A DNA stretch of 15,421 nucleotides from an uncultured Lachnospiraceae bacterium. Its GTDB lineage: Bacteria; Bacillota; Clostridia; Lachnospirales; Lachnospiraceae. Shown in pieces: positions 7,483 through 14,009 of this stretch; the stretch's first letter is position 1; the number at the start of each line of letters is the position of its first letter. Both the position numbers and the translations under genes were made by a program. The stretch spans positions 1 through 15,421 of the forward strand of contig CAJTZB010000045.1 in the NCBI GenBank assembly GCA_910583815.1, read 5' to 3'. Below the pieces are notes generated by a model that ran no database searches, had not been told where the DNA came from, and saw nothing but the letters and a program-made list of their open reading frames with translations.

Positions 7483-8124
7483 CTACCTTTTTTGTATTGC
7501 CTTGATGCCGACCGCAGCCGTGATAAAACCGGTGCTTGCCATGAACAGCCACAGATTTGGCGCATGGCTTCCGCGCATCATCGCAAACAGGTTAAAATAC
7601 CCCAGTTTGTCTTGTATCGTAAGGTTGAGGACGTAGTATAACAGGGATGCCATAAACGATGCAGGCAGGTTATTTGTCACAGCTGCTGCAAAAAGGCCTA
7701 CGGAACCTAGAAACATGGCATCGGCAATTGCCCCAAAGACCAGGGCGGCAGTGATGTCACAGCCGGAAGAAATCAAATAAACCGAAAAGATAAGTATCAG
7801 CAAAATAATGCCAAGGGCAGAGCAGAAGATCCGTATCAGATATACATAAATGGGAGCTATATATTTGGATGCCGTAACATCTGCTATTTCGCTGTTTTGT
7901 TCTGGTGAAAAGACCGGTACAAGCAGAATTATCCCAATGGTAGAAACCATCATTTCTAACGGTGCGGCAGCAGCTATATGGTCAAGGTTTGCCGTTCCAA
8001 ACAGGAGAGGGGTGAGAAGCATGATGAGGGACGACAGCAAAAGCAGGGGAAGCAGGTTATGCTTCAGATTTATTTTTGCGATTTGCCAAACCCATAACGG
8101 ATTTTTTTGATGCCTTGAAACCAT
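7483..8124 (-). CDS. ABC-2-like permease subunit, third gene of the exporter operon
   Basis: A 213-residue, strongly hydrophobic protein with about six predicted membrane helices (roughly residues 23-42, 56-73, 97-118, 126-149, 153-170 and 190-209), as expected for half of an ABC-2-type channel. It has no nucleotide-binding motif, and its family is assigned from topology and context rather than a clear signature. Its ATG at 8124 lies inside the preceding permease gene. AAGGAGGGG stands eight bases upstream at 8133-8142, so the start is well supported and the two genes overlap by 68 bases. It probably forms the membrane part of the exporter with the 386-residue permease, powered by the ATPase at the head of the operon. 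The substrate is unknown. No terminator is visible after it. Confidence 0.75.
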   Translation of the reverse strand: MVSRHQKNPLWVWQIAKINLKHNLLPLLLLSSLIMLLTPLLFGTANLDHIAAAAPLEMMVSTIGIILLVPVFSPEQNSEIADVTASKYIAPIYVYLIRIFCSALGIILLILIFSVYLISSGCDITAALVFGAIADAMFLGSVGLFAAAVTNNLPASFMASLLYYVLNLTIQDKLGYFNLFAMMRGSHAPNLWLFMASTGFITAAVGIKAIQKR

Positions 8125-9217
8125 TTAAGTTTCCCCTCCTTTTCTGCTCATAAATCAGTACGGCAGCAACCATAAGCATTATTGCAACGCCAGCAAAGAA
8201 CAGTCTGTTTGCAACAAGTGTAGGAAACCCATCAATGAATGCCTGTGTGTTTCCCAGCTTGTTGTGGCGGAGTGTGAGCTGAAACAGTGCATAATTGCCG
8301 TCAAGCCTTGCTATGCCTGCATACAGGTCAATAAACCACCATAAACTCTGCACTGCTATTGCAATCGGGGTTCCTGTCAGCTCTGTGAAGAATATTCCAA
8401 CAGCGACAGAAACCATAGCAGAAGGCAGCAGCCAGCCAAGGGCATAGTTCAGTGGTGCCATGTAATTCAGCGCCATTCCGTCATGCATTCCCCAGACAGA
8501 ACTGTTGGAAATATAAGAAAGGACAATGACCGGAAGCATAATAGCGGTTAAAATGGCAAAAAAGCGAGTGAACAATAAGCGGGCGGAAGAAGTTTTCCGC
8601 GTATAGATAAGTTCGCTGATTCTGCTCCGTTTGTCTTTTAAGCACATGGCAACGGCAAGAAATACAGGCAGTATGGACAGTGGTATTCCGATATAGTCGC
8701 AGAACAGGCGCGCATATGTTCCGGTAAAATGGTCGGTGTTTTTGCTTAGTTCATATTGTTCCAATGCTTCTTCATAGGTCATGGGAACCCTGCCAAATGT
8801 CTTTACCAGATTGGATTCAGAATAATAGGAAGCACCTCCGATTAAATCATCCGCGTCCTGCATACAGGCTTTGAACTCTTCATAAGTAAGCTGCTTATTT
8901 TCTGTCAGTCTGCTAAGGATGGCAGACATTTGTTTTTGCTCATCTTCACTTAACCTTACAGTTTTGTAAAAACCGATAGGGTAGGCAACGTAGCTGTTTG
9001 CTTCATATTCGCTGATAAGCCGTGCGGTTGCGAAGGGCATAATACGTTCCGGCAGTTCTTTGGTATGTGTTCCATAGTCCTCTCCTGGTTTAGGAACAGA
9101 AATAGGGTCAGAGAAGTTCAGTACGTCCTGACTGCCAGGCAGGTAGATGGAAATGAAAACAAACATAAGGAAAGTGACAGAGAAAACAGTCTTTTTTAGT
9201 TCTTTTAAAAACAGCAT
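8057..9217 (-). CDS. ABC-2-type permease with large extracellular domain, second gene of the exporter operon
   Basis: A 386-residue membrane protein. A first helix at about residues 8-27 is followed by a hydrophilic domain of about 145 residues, likely outside the cell. Five more helices lie at about 173-193, 218-238, 257-277, 281-300 and 336-356, with a basic cytoplasmic tail. This layout (one helix, external domain, then a membrane bundle) is common in ABC-2 exporters. The KDKRSRISELIYTRKTS segment after the second helix fits the cytoplasmic coupling region of such permeases (inference). Its ATG overlaps the stop codon of the ATPase gene by one base (TAATG), implying translational coupling. 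Its 3' end overlaps the next permease gene. Cargo cannot be read from the sequence; peptides, lipids or drugs are possible. Confidence 0.85.
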   Translation of the reverse strand: MLFLKELKKTVFSVTFLMFVFISIYLPGSQDVLNFSDPISVPKPGEDYGTHTKELPERIMPFATARLISEYEANSYVAYPIGFYKTVRLSEDEQKQMSAILSRLTENKQLTYEEFKACMQDADDLIGGASYYSESNLVKTFGRVPMTYEEALEQYELSKNTDHFTGTYARLFCDYIGIPLSILPVFLAVAMCLKDKRSRISELIYTRKTSSARLLFTRFFAILTAIMLPVIVLSYISNSSVWGMHDGMALNYMAPLNYALGWLLPSAMVSVAVGIFFTELTGTPIAIAVQSLWWFIDLYAGIARLDGNYALFQLTLRHNKLGNTQAFIDGFPTLVANRLFFAGVAIMLMVAAVLIYEQKRRGNLNGFKASKKSVMGLANRKNKSEA

Positions 9218-10113
9218 TACAGCGCACCTCCTAATAAACTGGCTTTTTCCCCATGCTGCCAGAGGCAGAACATATAAGCGTCTTCTATATTAGGCTCACA
9301 GCGTTCGGCATCTGCAATAGGCAGATCTGACAGGAAACGCAGCTGTGTTTTATTTCCTTGGGTATGCATGCTTGTAATATAGTATTCTTTTTTGAATGCC
9401 GGAAGCTCATGTTGGCTTACGGATTTTGTGAACACCTTGTTTTTTGCAGCGGCAAGCAGATTTGATACCGTACCGTGATAGAGGATACTGCCTTCATTTA
9501 AAATTGCGATTTTTTCACAAGTAGCTTCTATGTCGCCGACGATATGTGTCGAGAGAATAACAATCCGGCTTTCTGCGACATCACAAAGCAGATTGCGGAA
9601 GCGGATTCTTTCTTCCGGGTCAAGTCCTGCCGTCGGTTCGTCAACAATCAGGACTTTCGGGTCATTTAGAAGGGCCTGTGCAATGCCAAGCCTGCGCTTC
9701 ATGCCGCCGGACAATGCTCGTATCTTTTTGTTCCTGTGTTCTGTTAAGTTTACTTTCTGCAGAAGCATATCAATGCGTTCTTTGCGCTCTTTTGTTTCAA
9801 TGCCGGAGAGGATTCCGAGATAATCCATTGCTTCTGTGACCTTCATGGTTGGGTACATGGAGAAATCCTGCGGCAGATAGCCAACAGCTTTGCGGATTTC
9901 TTTTGCATTTTCAATCGGAATGCCGCATACTGTGATACTGCCGCTTTTTTTTGTAAGGAGTGTGACAAGGGTTTTCATCAATGTTGTCTTTCCGGCGCCG
10001 TTTCTGCCGAGCAGCCCAAACATCCCTTGCTCGATGGTCAGGCTGACATTGGACAGAGCCTGTTTTTTCCCATAGAATTTGTTCAGGTTTTTAATTTCAA
10101 TTAAATTTTCCAC
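9217..10113 (-). CDS. ABC exporter ATP-binding protein, first gene of the operon
   Basis: A 298-residue ATPase that powers the two permeases downstream. All nucleotide-binding motifs are present: Walker A GRNGAGKTT (residues 36-44), Q-loop Gln82 in YLPQDF, signature LSGGM (134-138), Walker B VLIVDEP (154-160) with Glu159, and the switch histidine at 190 in LSTH. The sequence is of the DrrA/CcmA-like type usually paired with ABC-2 permeases. About 70 C-terminal residues beyond the core are diverged, as is common there. The start is GTG at 10113, supported by AAAGGAG about eight bases upstream. Its leader of about 150 bases contains repeat copy B, and its promoter overlaps that of the divergent ABC operon. 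Confidence 0.96.
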   Translation of the reverse strand: MENLIEIKNLNKFYGKKQALSNVSLTIEQGMFGLLGRNGAGKTTLMKTLVTLLTKKSGSITVCGIPIENAKEIRKAVGYLPQDFSMYPTMKVTEAMDYLGILSGIETKERKERIDMLLQKVNLTEHRNKKIRALSGGMKRRLGIAQALLNDPKVLIVDEPTAGLDPEERIRFRNLLCDVAESRIVILSTHIVGDIEATCEKIAILNEGSILYHGTVSNLLAAAKNKVFTKSVSQHELPAFKKEYYITSMHTQGNKTQLRFLSDLPIADAERCEPNIEDAYMFCLWQHGEKASLLGGAL

Positions 10114-10151
10114 TTTAAGAACTCCTTTCGCAATTGCTTATTGTGATTAAA

Positions 10152-10239
10152 GTGTCAAAAGCCCCTTCGGTTAGCGTAAAGAGCTTTTTTAGCGTTGGTA
10201 TACAGATGGCATCCCTCCCGCCGTTCGCCGCTATGACAC
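10152..10239 (-). repeat. Dispersed repeat, copy B (minus sense)
   Basis: Read on the minus strand, it begins GTGTCATAGC and ends GCTTTTGACAC; these ends are imperfect inverted repeats. It carries the 22-base core (10190-10211) shared with copy A at 2309-2330. Just outside its left end, GCTATG-GTGT-CATAGC forms a small hairpin. Near its other end, AAAAGC can pair with GCTTTT. It lies entirely within the predicted 5' leader of the ABC exporter operon, 38 bases before the GTG start. It might be a small mobile element or a cis-regulatory RNA. Confidence 0.55.
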
Positions 10240-10266
10240 CATAGCCGCTATTTTCATTTCATCAAC

Positions 10267-10295
10267 ATTTTATATAAAATTTATGGGATTGTAAA
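10267..10295 (-). promoter_or_regulatory. Sigma-A-like promoter of the minus-strand ABC exporter operon
   Basis: On the minus strand, TTTACA (10290-10295) and TAAAAT (10267-10272) are 17 bases apart, each one base from consensus. Transcription would start near 10260, leaving a leader of about 147 bases. The -35 box overlaps the region of the divergent promoter. Confidence 0.6.
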
Positions 10296-10312
10296 TACTG
10301 TCATGTTATACT
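10284..10312 (+). promoter_or_regulatory. Extended -10 promoter of the plus-strand ABC operon
   Basis: TATACT at 10307-10312 is preceded by TG at 10304-10305, giving an extended -10 element. The -35 position (TGGGAT at 10284-10289, 17-base spacing) is poor, as is usual when the extended -10 is used. The promoter overlaps the divergent minus-strand promoter, so polymerase may not be able to use both at once. Confidence 0.55.
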
Positions 10313-10370
10313 GTGAAAAAGGAAATAATAGAAACGAGACGGATCTTTTGGAAGGAGTGGGGCGATAATT

Positions 10371-11072
10371 ATGGCTTATATTACATTAAAAGAAGTGACA
10401 AAATTGTACCAGACCGGAGATATTGTGATTCGTGCGGCAGATGGCATTGATTTTGAAATGGAGAAGGGTGAATTTGTTGTAATTGTCGGGCCGAGCGGTG
10501 CAGGAAAAACAACGGTGCTGAATATTTTGGGAGGTATGGACAGTGCGACGTCCGGGGAGGTTGTGGTAGATGGAAGGGATGTTGCAAAATACAGCCAAAA
10601 AGAACTGACAAGATACCGCAGAGAAGATGTCGGTTTTGTGTTCCAGTTTTATAATCTGGTGCAGAATCTGACGGCGCTGGAGAATGTGGAGCTGGCTTCG
10701 CAGATTTCTAAAAATCCAATAGATGCAGAAGAAGTGCTTACTCACGTAGGGCTGAAAGACAGGATGAAAAATTTCCCGGCGCAGCTTTCCGGAGGAGAGC
10801 AGCAGAGAGTTTCCATTGCAAGGGCGCTTGCAAAAAATCCAAAGCTGCTGCTTTGCGACGAGCCAACGGGAGCGCTTGATTATCAGACCGGCAAGGCGAT
10901 TTTAAAGCTGCTGCAGGATACTTGCAGGGAAAGCGGAAAGACAGTGGTAGTTATTACACATAATAAAGCGATTGCGCCAATGGCAGACCGTGTCATTGAA
11001 GTAAAAAATGGCAGGATAAAAACAATGAGGAAAAATGAAACACCGGTGTCGGTGGAAACAATAGAGTGGTAG
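10371..11072 (+). CDS. MacB/LolD-type ABC ATPase
   Basis: A 233-residue cytoplasmic ATPase that pairs with the FtsX-type permease encoded next. Its motifs are complete: Walker A GPSGAGKTT (residues 40-48), Q-loop Gln92 in FVFQFYNL, signature LSGGEQQ (139-145), Walker B LLLCDEPTGALD (159-170) with Glu164, and the switch histidine at 197 in ITHN. The LSGGEQQRVSIARAL signature and the DEPTGALD form are typical of the MacB/LolD/FtsE subfamily, which drives mechanical work across the membrane rather than substrate passage through a channel. ATG 10371 is preceded by AAGGAG at 10352-10357 and a G-rich stretch closer in; the spacing to AAGGAG is rather long. The gene ends nine bases before the permease gene, so the two form a compact operon. 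Confidence 0.96.
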   Translation: MAYITLKEVTKLYQTGDIVIRAADGIDFEMEKGEFVVIVGPSGAGKTTVLNILGGMDSATSGEVVVDGRDVAKYSQKELTRYRREDVGFVFQFYNLVQNLTALENVELASQISKNPIDAEEVLTHVGLKDRMKNFPAQLSGGEQQRVSIARALAKNPKLLLCDEPTGALDYQTGKAILKLLQDTCRESGKTVVVITHNKAIAPMADRVIEVKNGRIKTMRKNETPVSVETIEW

Positions 11073-11081
11073 AGGAGAAAA

Positions 11082-13877
11082 ATGATGAAGCGTGCGCAGA
11101 GAAAAGATTTATATCGGGAATTAAAGCACAGTCTGAACCGCTATCTTTCTATTATGGCAATTATGGCGCTGGGGGTTGCTTTTTATGTAGGGGTGCGTTC
11201 GTCAGAGCCGGACATGCAGCTGACGGCGAACCACTTTTTAAACACCTCAGATTTTATGGACATCCGCATTATAGGGACGTTGGGACTGACGGAAGAGGAC
11301 GTGCAGGCAATTGAGGCAGTGGAAGGAATTGATAAGGCAGAAGGGGCGTATTATGCGGAGGCTTTTTTGGAAACGGATACGAAGGCATTTCAGATGATGC
11401 TCTATTCGCTTGGCGAAAAAGTAAACCGGGTGGAGGTTACGCAAGGGAGGCTGCCGGAACAGCAAAATGAATGTTTTTTGGATGAATATTTTGCGGAACG
11501 GTATGGATATCAAGTTGGGGACACCATTACATTTTTAGCAGACAAAGGAAAGCCGCTTTCGGATGTGCTGCATGGTGACACTTATACAGTCGCTGGCATT
11601 GGAAAATATGCGGAGTATCTGTCGTGGGAACGCGGCACGGTGAGTATTGGCACAGGTTCGTCCGATGGTTTTGTATTCCTGCCAAAGAGCGCATTTGCGG
11701 GAGAAGCATACACAAGCATTTATGCAACTGTAGAAAATGCCAAAGAACTGAACTGCTATGGGAAGGAATACGAGGAACTGATTGACGGCGTCAAGGATGC
11801 CTTAAAGGAGATTCAGGAAGAGCGCTGTGAGGTTCGCTATGCAGATGTAACGGCTCCGGCATGGGAGGAACTGCTTCGTGCCGAGCAGGAAATTGCAGAC
11901 AGGGAAGCGGATATTCTTCGTGCCGAACAGACGCTTACAGACGGAGAAACGGAACTTGCAGCTGCAAAATCTTCTCTTGAAGAGAAAGAGGAAGAACTGA
12001 TTGCTGCCAAAGAGCAGCTTGCGGCATATGGGATGCCAATGACGCCGGAACTTATATCTGCGGAGGCAGAAATATCTTTTGCCAAGGAGCAGCTTGCAGA
12101 GAAAGAAGCAGAACTTGCAGCTGCAAGATTAGATGTTTTAAATGGGAAAATGGAGCTTGCAGACGGTAAGAAGGAGCTTTTGGATGCCAGGAAAGAACTG
12201 GAAGGGATAACATGGCCGGAATGGTATATTCTTGGCAGAGATACTGTGCGTTCTCTGGTGGAATATGGGATGGACACAAAGCGTATTGGAAAAATCGGAC
12301 TCGTATTTCCGGCTGTGTTTTATCTGGTGGCGGCGCTTGTGAGCCTGACTACTATGACAAGAATGATAGAAGAAGAGCGCACTCAGATTGGGACACTGAA
12401 GGCGCTCGGATATGGAAAGGCGTCTATTGCCTCAAAGTACCTCTACTATTCGCTTTCTGCAACATTGATTGGCAGTATTGGCGGTGTGTTCTTGGGAGGA
12501 TCTCTCCTTCCTGCCGTTATTATCAGTGCATATAAAATATTGTATGCACATCTGCCGGAGCCACAGATTCCGGTACAGTGGGATATGGCTGCCCTGTCGG
12601 TGCTGATTGCAGTATTCTGTACCGTAGCAGCAACGATGTTTGCCTGCTATAAGGAACTCGCGGCAGCGCCTTCGGTACTGATGCGTCCTGCGGCGCCAAA
12701 AGAGGGAAAACGTGTACTGTTGGAGCGCATTACACTGCTCTGGAAGCATTTCAGCTTTTCCTGGAAAGCAACCTGCAGAAATCTGTTCCGCTATAAAAAG
12801 CGGTTTTTTATGACAATTTTTGGGATTGGCGGCTGCATGGCACTTTTGATGGTTGGTTTTGGGCTGAGAGATTCCATTTCTGATATTGTGAACAACCAGT
12901 ACAAAAAGCTTTGGACATATGACGCCTATCTTTCCGTGCATGATACAGAACTTGCTTTGCCAGAGGAAATAGCGGCATTTGTGCAAAATGAAATGTTTGT
13001 ACAGTTAAAAACGGTGGACCTGTCCTCTCCTGTGGCAGAAAAATCGGCAGAACTGTTTGTGCCGGAGAGCCTCGACGGTCTGGAAGAATTTTTAAAACTG
13101 CGGGATCGGAGAAAAGATGCTGTGCGGTATGAGCTGACAGAGGAAGGAGTTGTGCTTTCGGAAAAACTTGCTGCAACATTGGAAGTAAAAGTAGGAGATT
13201 CTGTATTTATAAAGCAGGATGAGACGCATTCTAAAGAAGTGAAAGTGACCGCGATAGCAGAAAACTACCTGTACCACTATATTTATATGAGTCCGCAGCA
13301 ATACGCGGAGCTCTATGGCGAGGATCCGAAATATAACCAGCTGTTTTTCAAACTGGATTCCATGAGCGAGGAGCAAAAGGAACTGTTTTCTAAGCTGGTT
13401 ATGGAAGAAGAGGCAGTAGATACGATAACCTATGTGGAAGATTTGCAGGAACATGTAGACAAAATGATGAAGAGTTTGAACCTGGTGGTTGTTGTCCTGA
13501 TTGGAGCCGCAGCATTGCTTGCAGTGATTGTGCTGTATAACTTAAATAATATCAATATTATGGAACGCCGCAGGGAACTTGCAACAATTAAAGTACTTGG
13601 CTTTTTTGATGGAGAGCTTGCGATGTATGTTTACCGTGAAAATATATTGCTTACAGTTTTTGGGATTCTCTTTGGCATTGTTGTAGGTATTTTCCTGCAC
13701 CGCTTTGTCATACTGACCTGTGAAATTGATATGATTATGTTTGGACGCAGTATCCGGACATTCAGCTATCTGGCAAGTATCCTGTTTACAATTCTGTTTT
13801 CTGTGATTGTCAATGCAGGAATGTTTTACAAACTGCGTAAAATTGATATGGTAGAATCATTAAAGAGCATGGAATAA
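11082..13877 (+). CDS. FtsX/MacB-type ABC permease with extracellular coiled-coil hairpin
   Basis: A 931-residue permease, partner of the preceding ATPase. The first helix is at about residues 21-37. A large external region follows and contains an Ala/Glu/Lys-rich coiled coil at about 262-375, broken near residue 320 by YGMPMTPE, so it probably folds back as an antiparallel hairpin. FtsX domain 1 spans about 404-525, with EERTQIGTLKALGYGKASI after its first helix. A helix at about 575-595 leads into a second external region, then FtsX domain 2 (about 800-920) with MERRRELATIKVLGF. This is the duplicated FtsX architecture common in Clostridia. ATG 11082 and ATG 11085 are adjacent; GAGGAG precedes both. 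Related systems move or sense lipoproteins, peptides or cell-wall effectors, but cargo is unknown here. No terminator is evident after it. Confidence 0.95.
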   Translation: MMKRAQRKDLYRELKHSLNRYLSIMAIMALGVAFYVGVRSSEPDMQLTANHFLNTSDFMDIRIIGTLGLTEEDVQAIEAVEGIDKAEGAYYAEAFLETDTKAFQMMLYSLGEKVNRVEVTQGRLPEQQNECFLDEYFAERYGYQVGDTITFLADKGKPLSDVLHGDTYTVAGIGKYAEYLSWERGTVSIGTGSSDGFVFLPKSAFAGEAYTSIYATVENAKELNCYGKEYEELIDGVKDALKEIQEERCEVRYADVTAPAWEELLRAEQEIADREADILRAEQTLTDGETELAAAKSSLEEKEEELIAAKEQLAAYGMPMTPELISAEAEISFAKEQLAEKEAELAAARLDVLNGKMELADGKKELLDARKELEGITWPEWYILGRDTVRSLVEYGMDTKRIGKIGLVFPAVFYLVAALVSLTTMTRMIEEERTQIGTLKALGYGKASIASKYLYYSLSATLIGSIGGVFLGGSLLPAVIISAYKILYAHLPEPQIPVQWDMAALSVLIAVFCTVAATMFACYKELAAAPSVLMRPAAPKEGKRVLLERITLLWKHFSFSWKATCRNLFRYKKRFFMTIFGIGGCMALLMVGFGLRDSISDIVNNQYKKLWTYDAYLSVHDTELALPEEIAAFVQNEMFVQLKTVDLSSPVAEKSAELFVPESLDGLEEFLKLRDRRKDAVRYELTEEGVVLSEKLAATLEVKVGDSVFIKQDETHSKEVKVTAIAENYLYHYIYMSPQQYAELYGEDPKYNQLFFKLDSMSEEQKELFSKLVMEEEAVDTITYVEDLQEHVDKMMKSLNLVVVVLIGAAALLAVIVLYNLNNINIMERRRELATIKVLGFFDGELAMYVYRENILLTVFGILFGIVVGIFLHRFVILTCEIDMIMFGRSIRTFSYLASILFTILFSVIVNAGMFYKLRKIDMVESLKSME

Positions 13878-13912
13878 ATAAGTGTGCACGGCGCAGGAAT
13901 CATTTGTTGTAC

Positions 13913-13941
13913 TTGTTTTCTTGAAAGAAATGCAGTATACT
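13913..13941 (+). promoter_or_regulatory. Sigma-A-like promoter of the aminopeptidase gene
   Basis: TTGTTT (13913-13918) and TATACT (13936-13941) are exactly 17 bases apart. Transcription would begin near 13948, giving a leader of about 62 bases that holds a strong hairpin. It lies in the 132-base gap after the FtsX-type permease gene, so the aminopeptidase is probably expressed on its own. Confidence 0.6.
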
Positions 13942-13954
13942 CTTATGCGTGAGG

Positions 13955-13985
13955 ATGCAAGGCGTTATTTTATAACGCTTTGCAT
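13955..13985 (+). promoter_or_regulatory. Strong hairpin in the aminopeptidase gene leader
   Basis: ATGCAAGGCGTTAT and ATAACGCTTTGCAT pair over 14 positions, with one G-U pair and a three-base TTT loop. The hairpin lies between the predicted promoter and the ribosome binding site (AAAGGAG just before 14000). No T-tract follows, so it is not an ordinary terminator. It would occupy the 5' end of the mRNA, where it could stabilise the transcript or bind a regulator. Confidence 0.6.
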
Positions 13986-14009
13986 AGTATAAAAAGGAGT
14001 GAAGGAACA

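Noticed and set aside
7460..7485. A possible third copy of the repeat core (CATCTGTATAGCGAAGCTA)
   Set aside because: About 16 of 19 bases can be aligned, but the flanking blocks seen in the other two copies are missing and the match runs into the permease stop codon. It is probably chance.
10157..10190. A rho-independent terminator on the plus strand (AAAAGC pairing with GCTTTTTT)
   Set aside because: No plus-strand gene ends upstream, since the region lies between divergent operons. The stem is short with a long loop and is better seen as part of repeat copy B.
11865..12220. Tandem DNA repeats as a CRISPR-like or satellite array
   Set aside because: The repeated segments are short, irregular and in frame within the permease gene, and encode heptads of a coiled coil.
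13955..13985. The leader hairpin as a terminator of the FtsX-type permease operon
   Set aside because: It lies downstream of a good promoter candidate, and neither strand has a T-tract after the stem.
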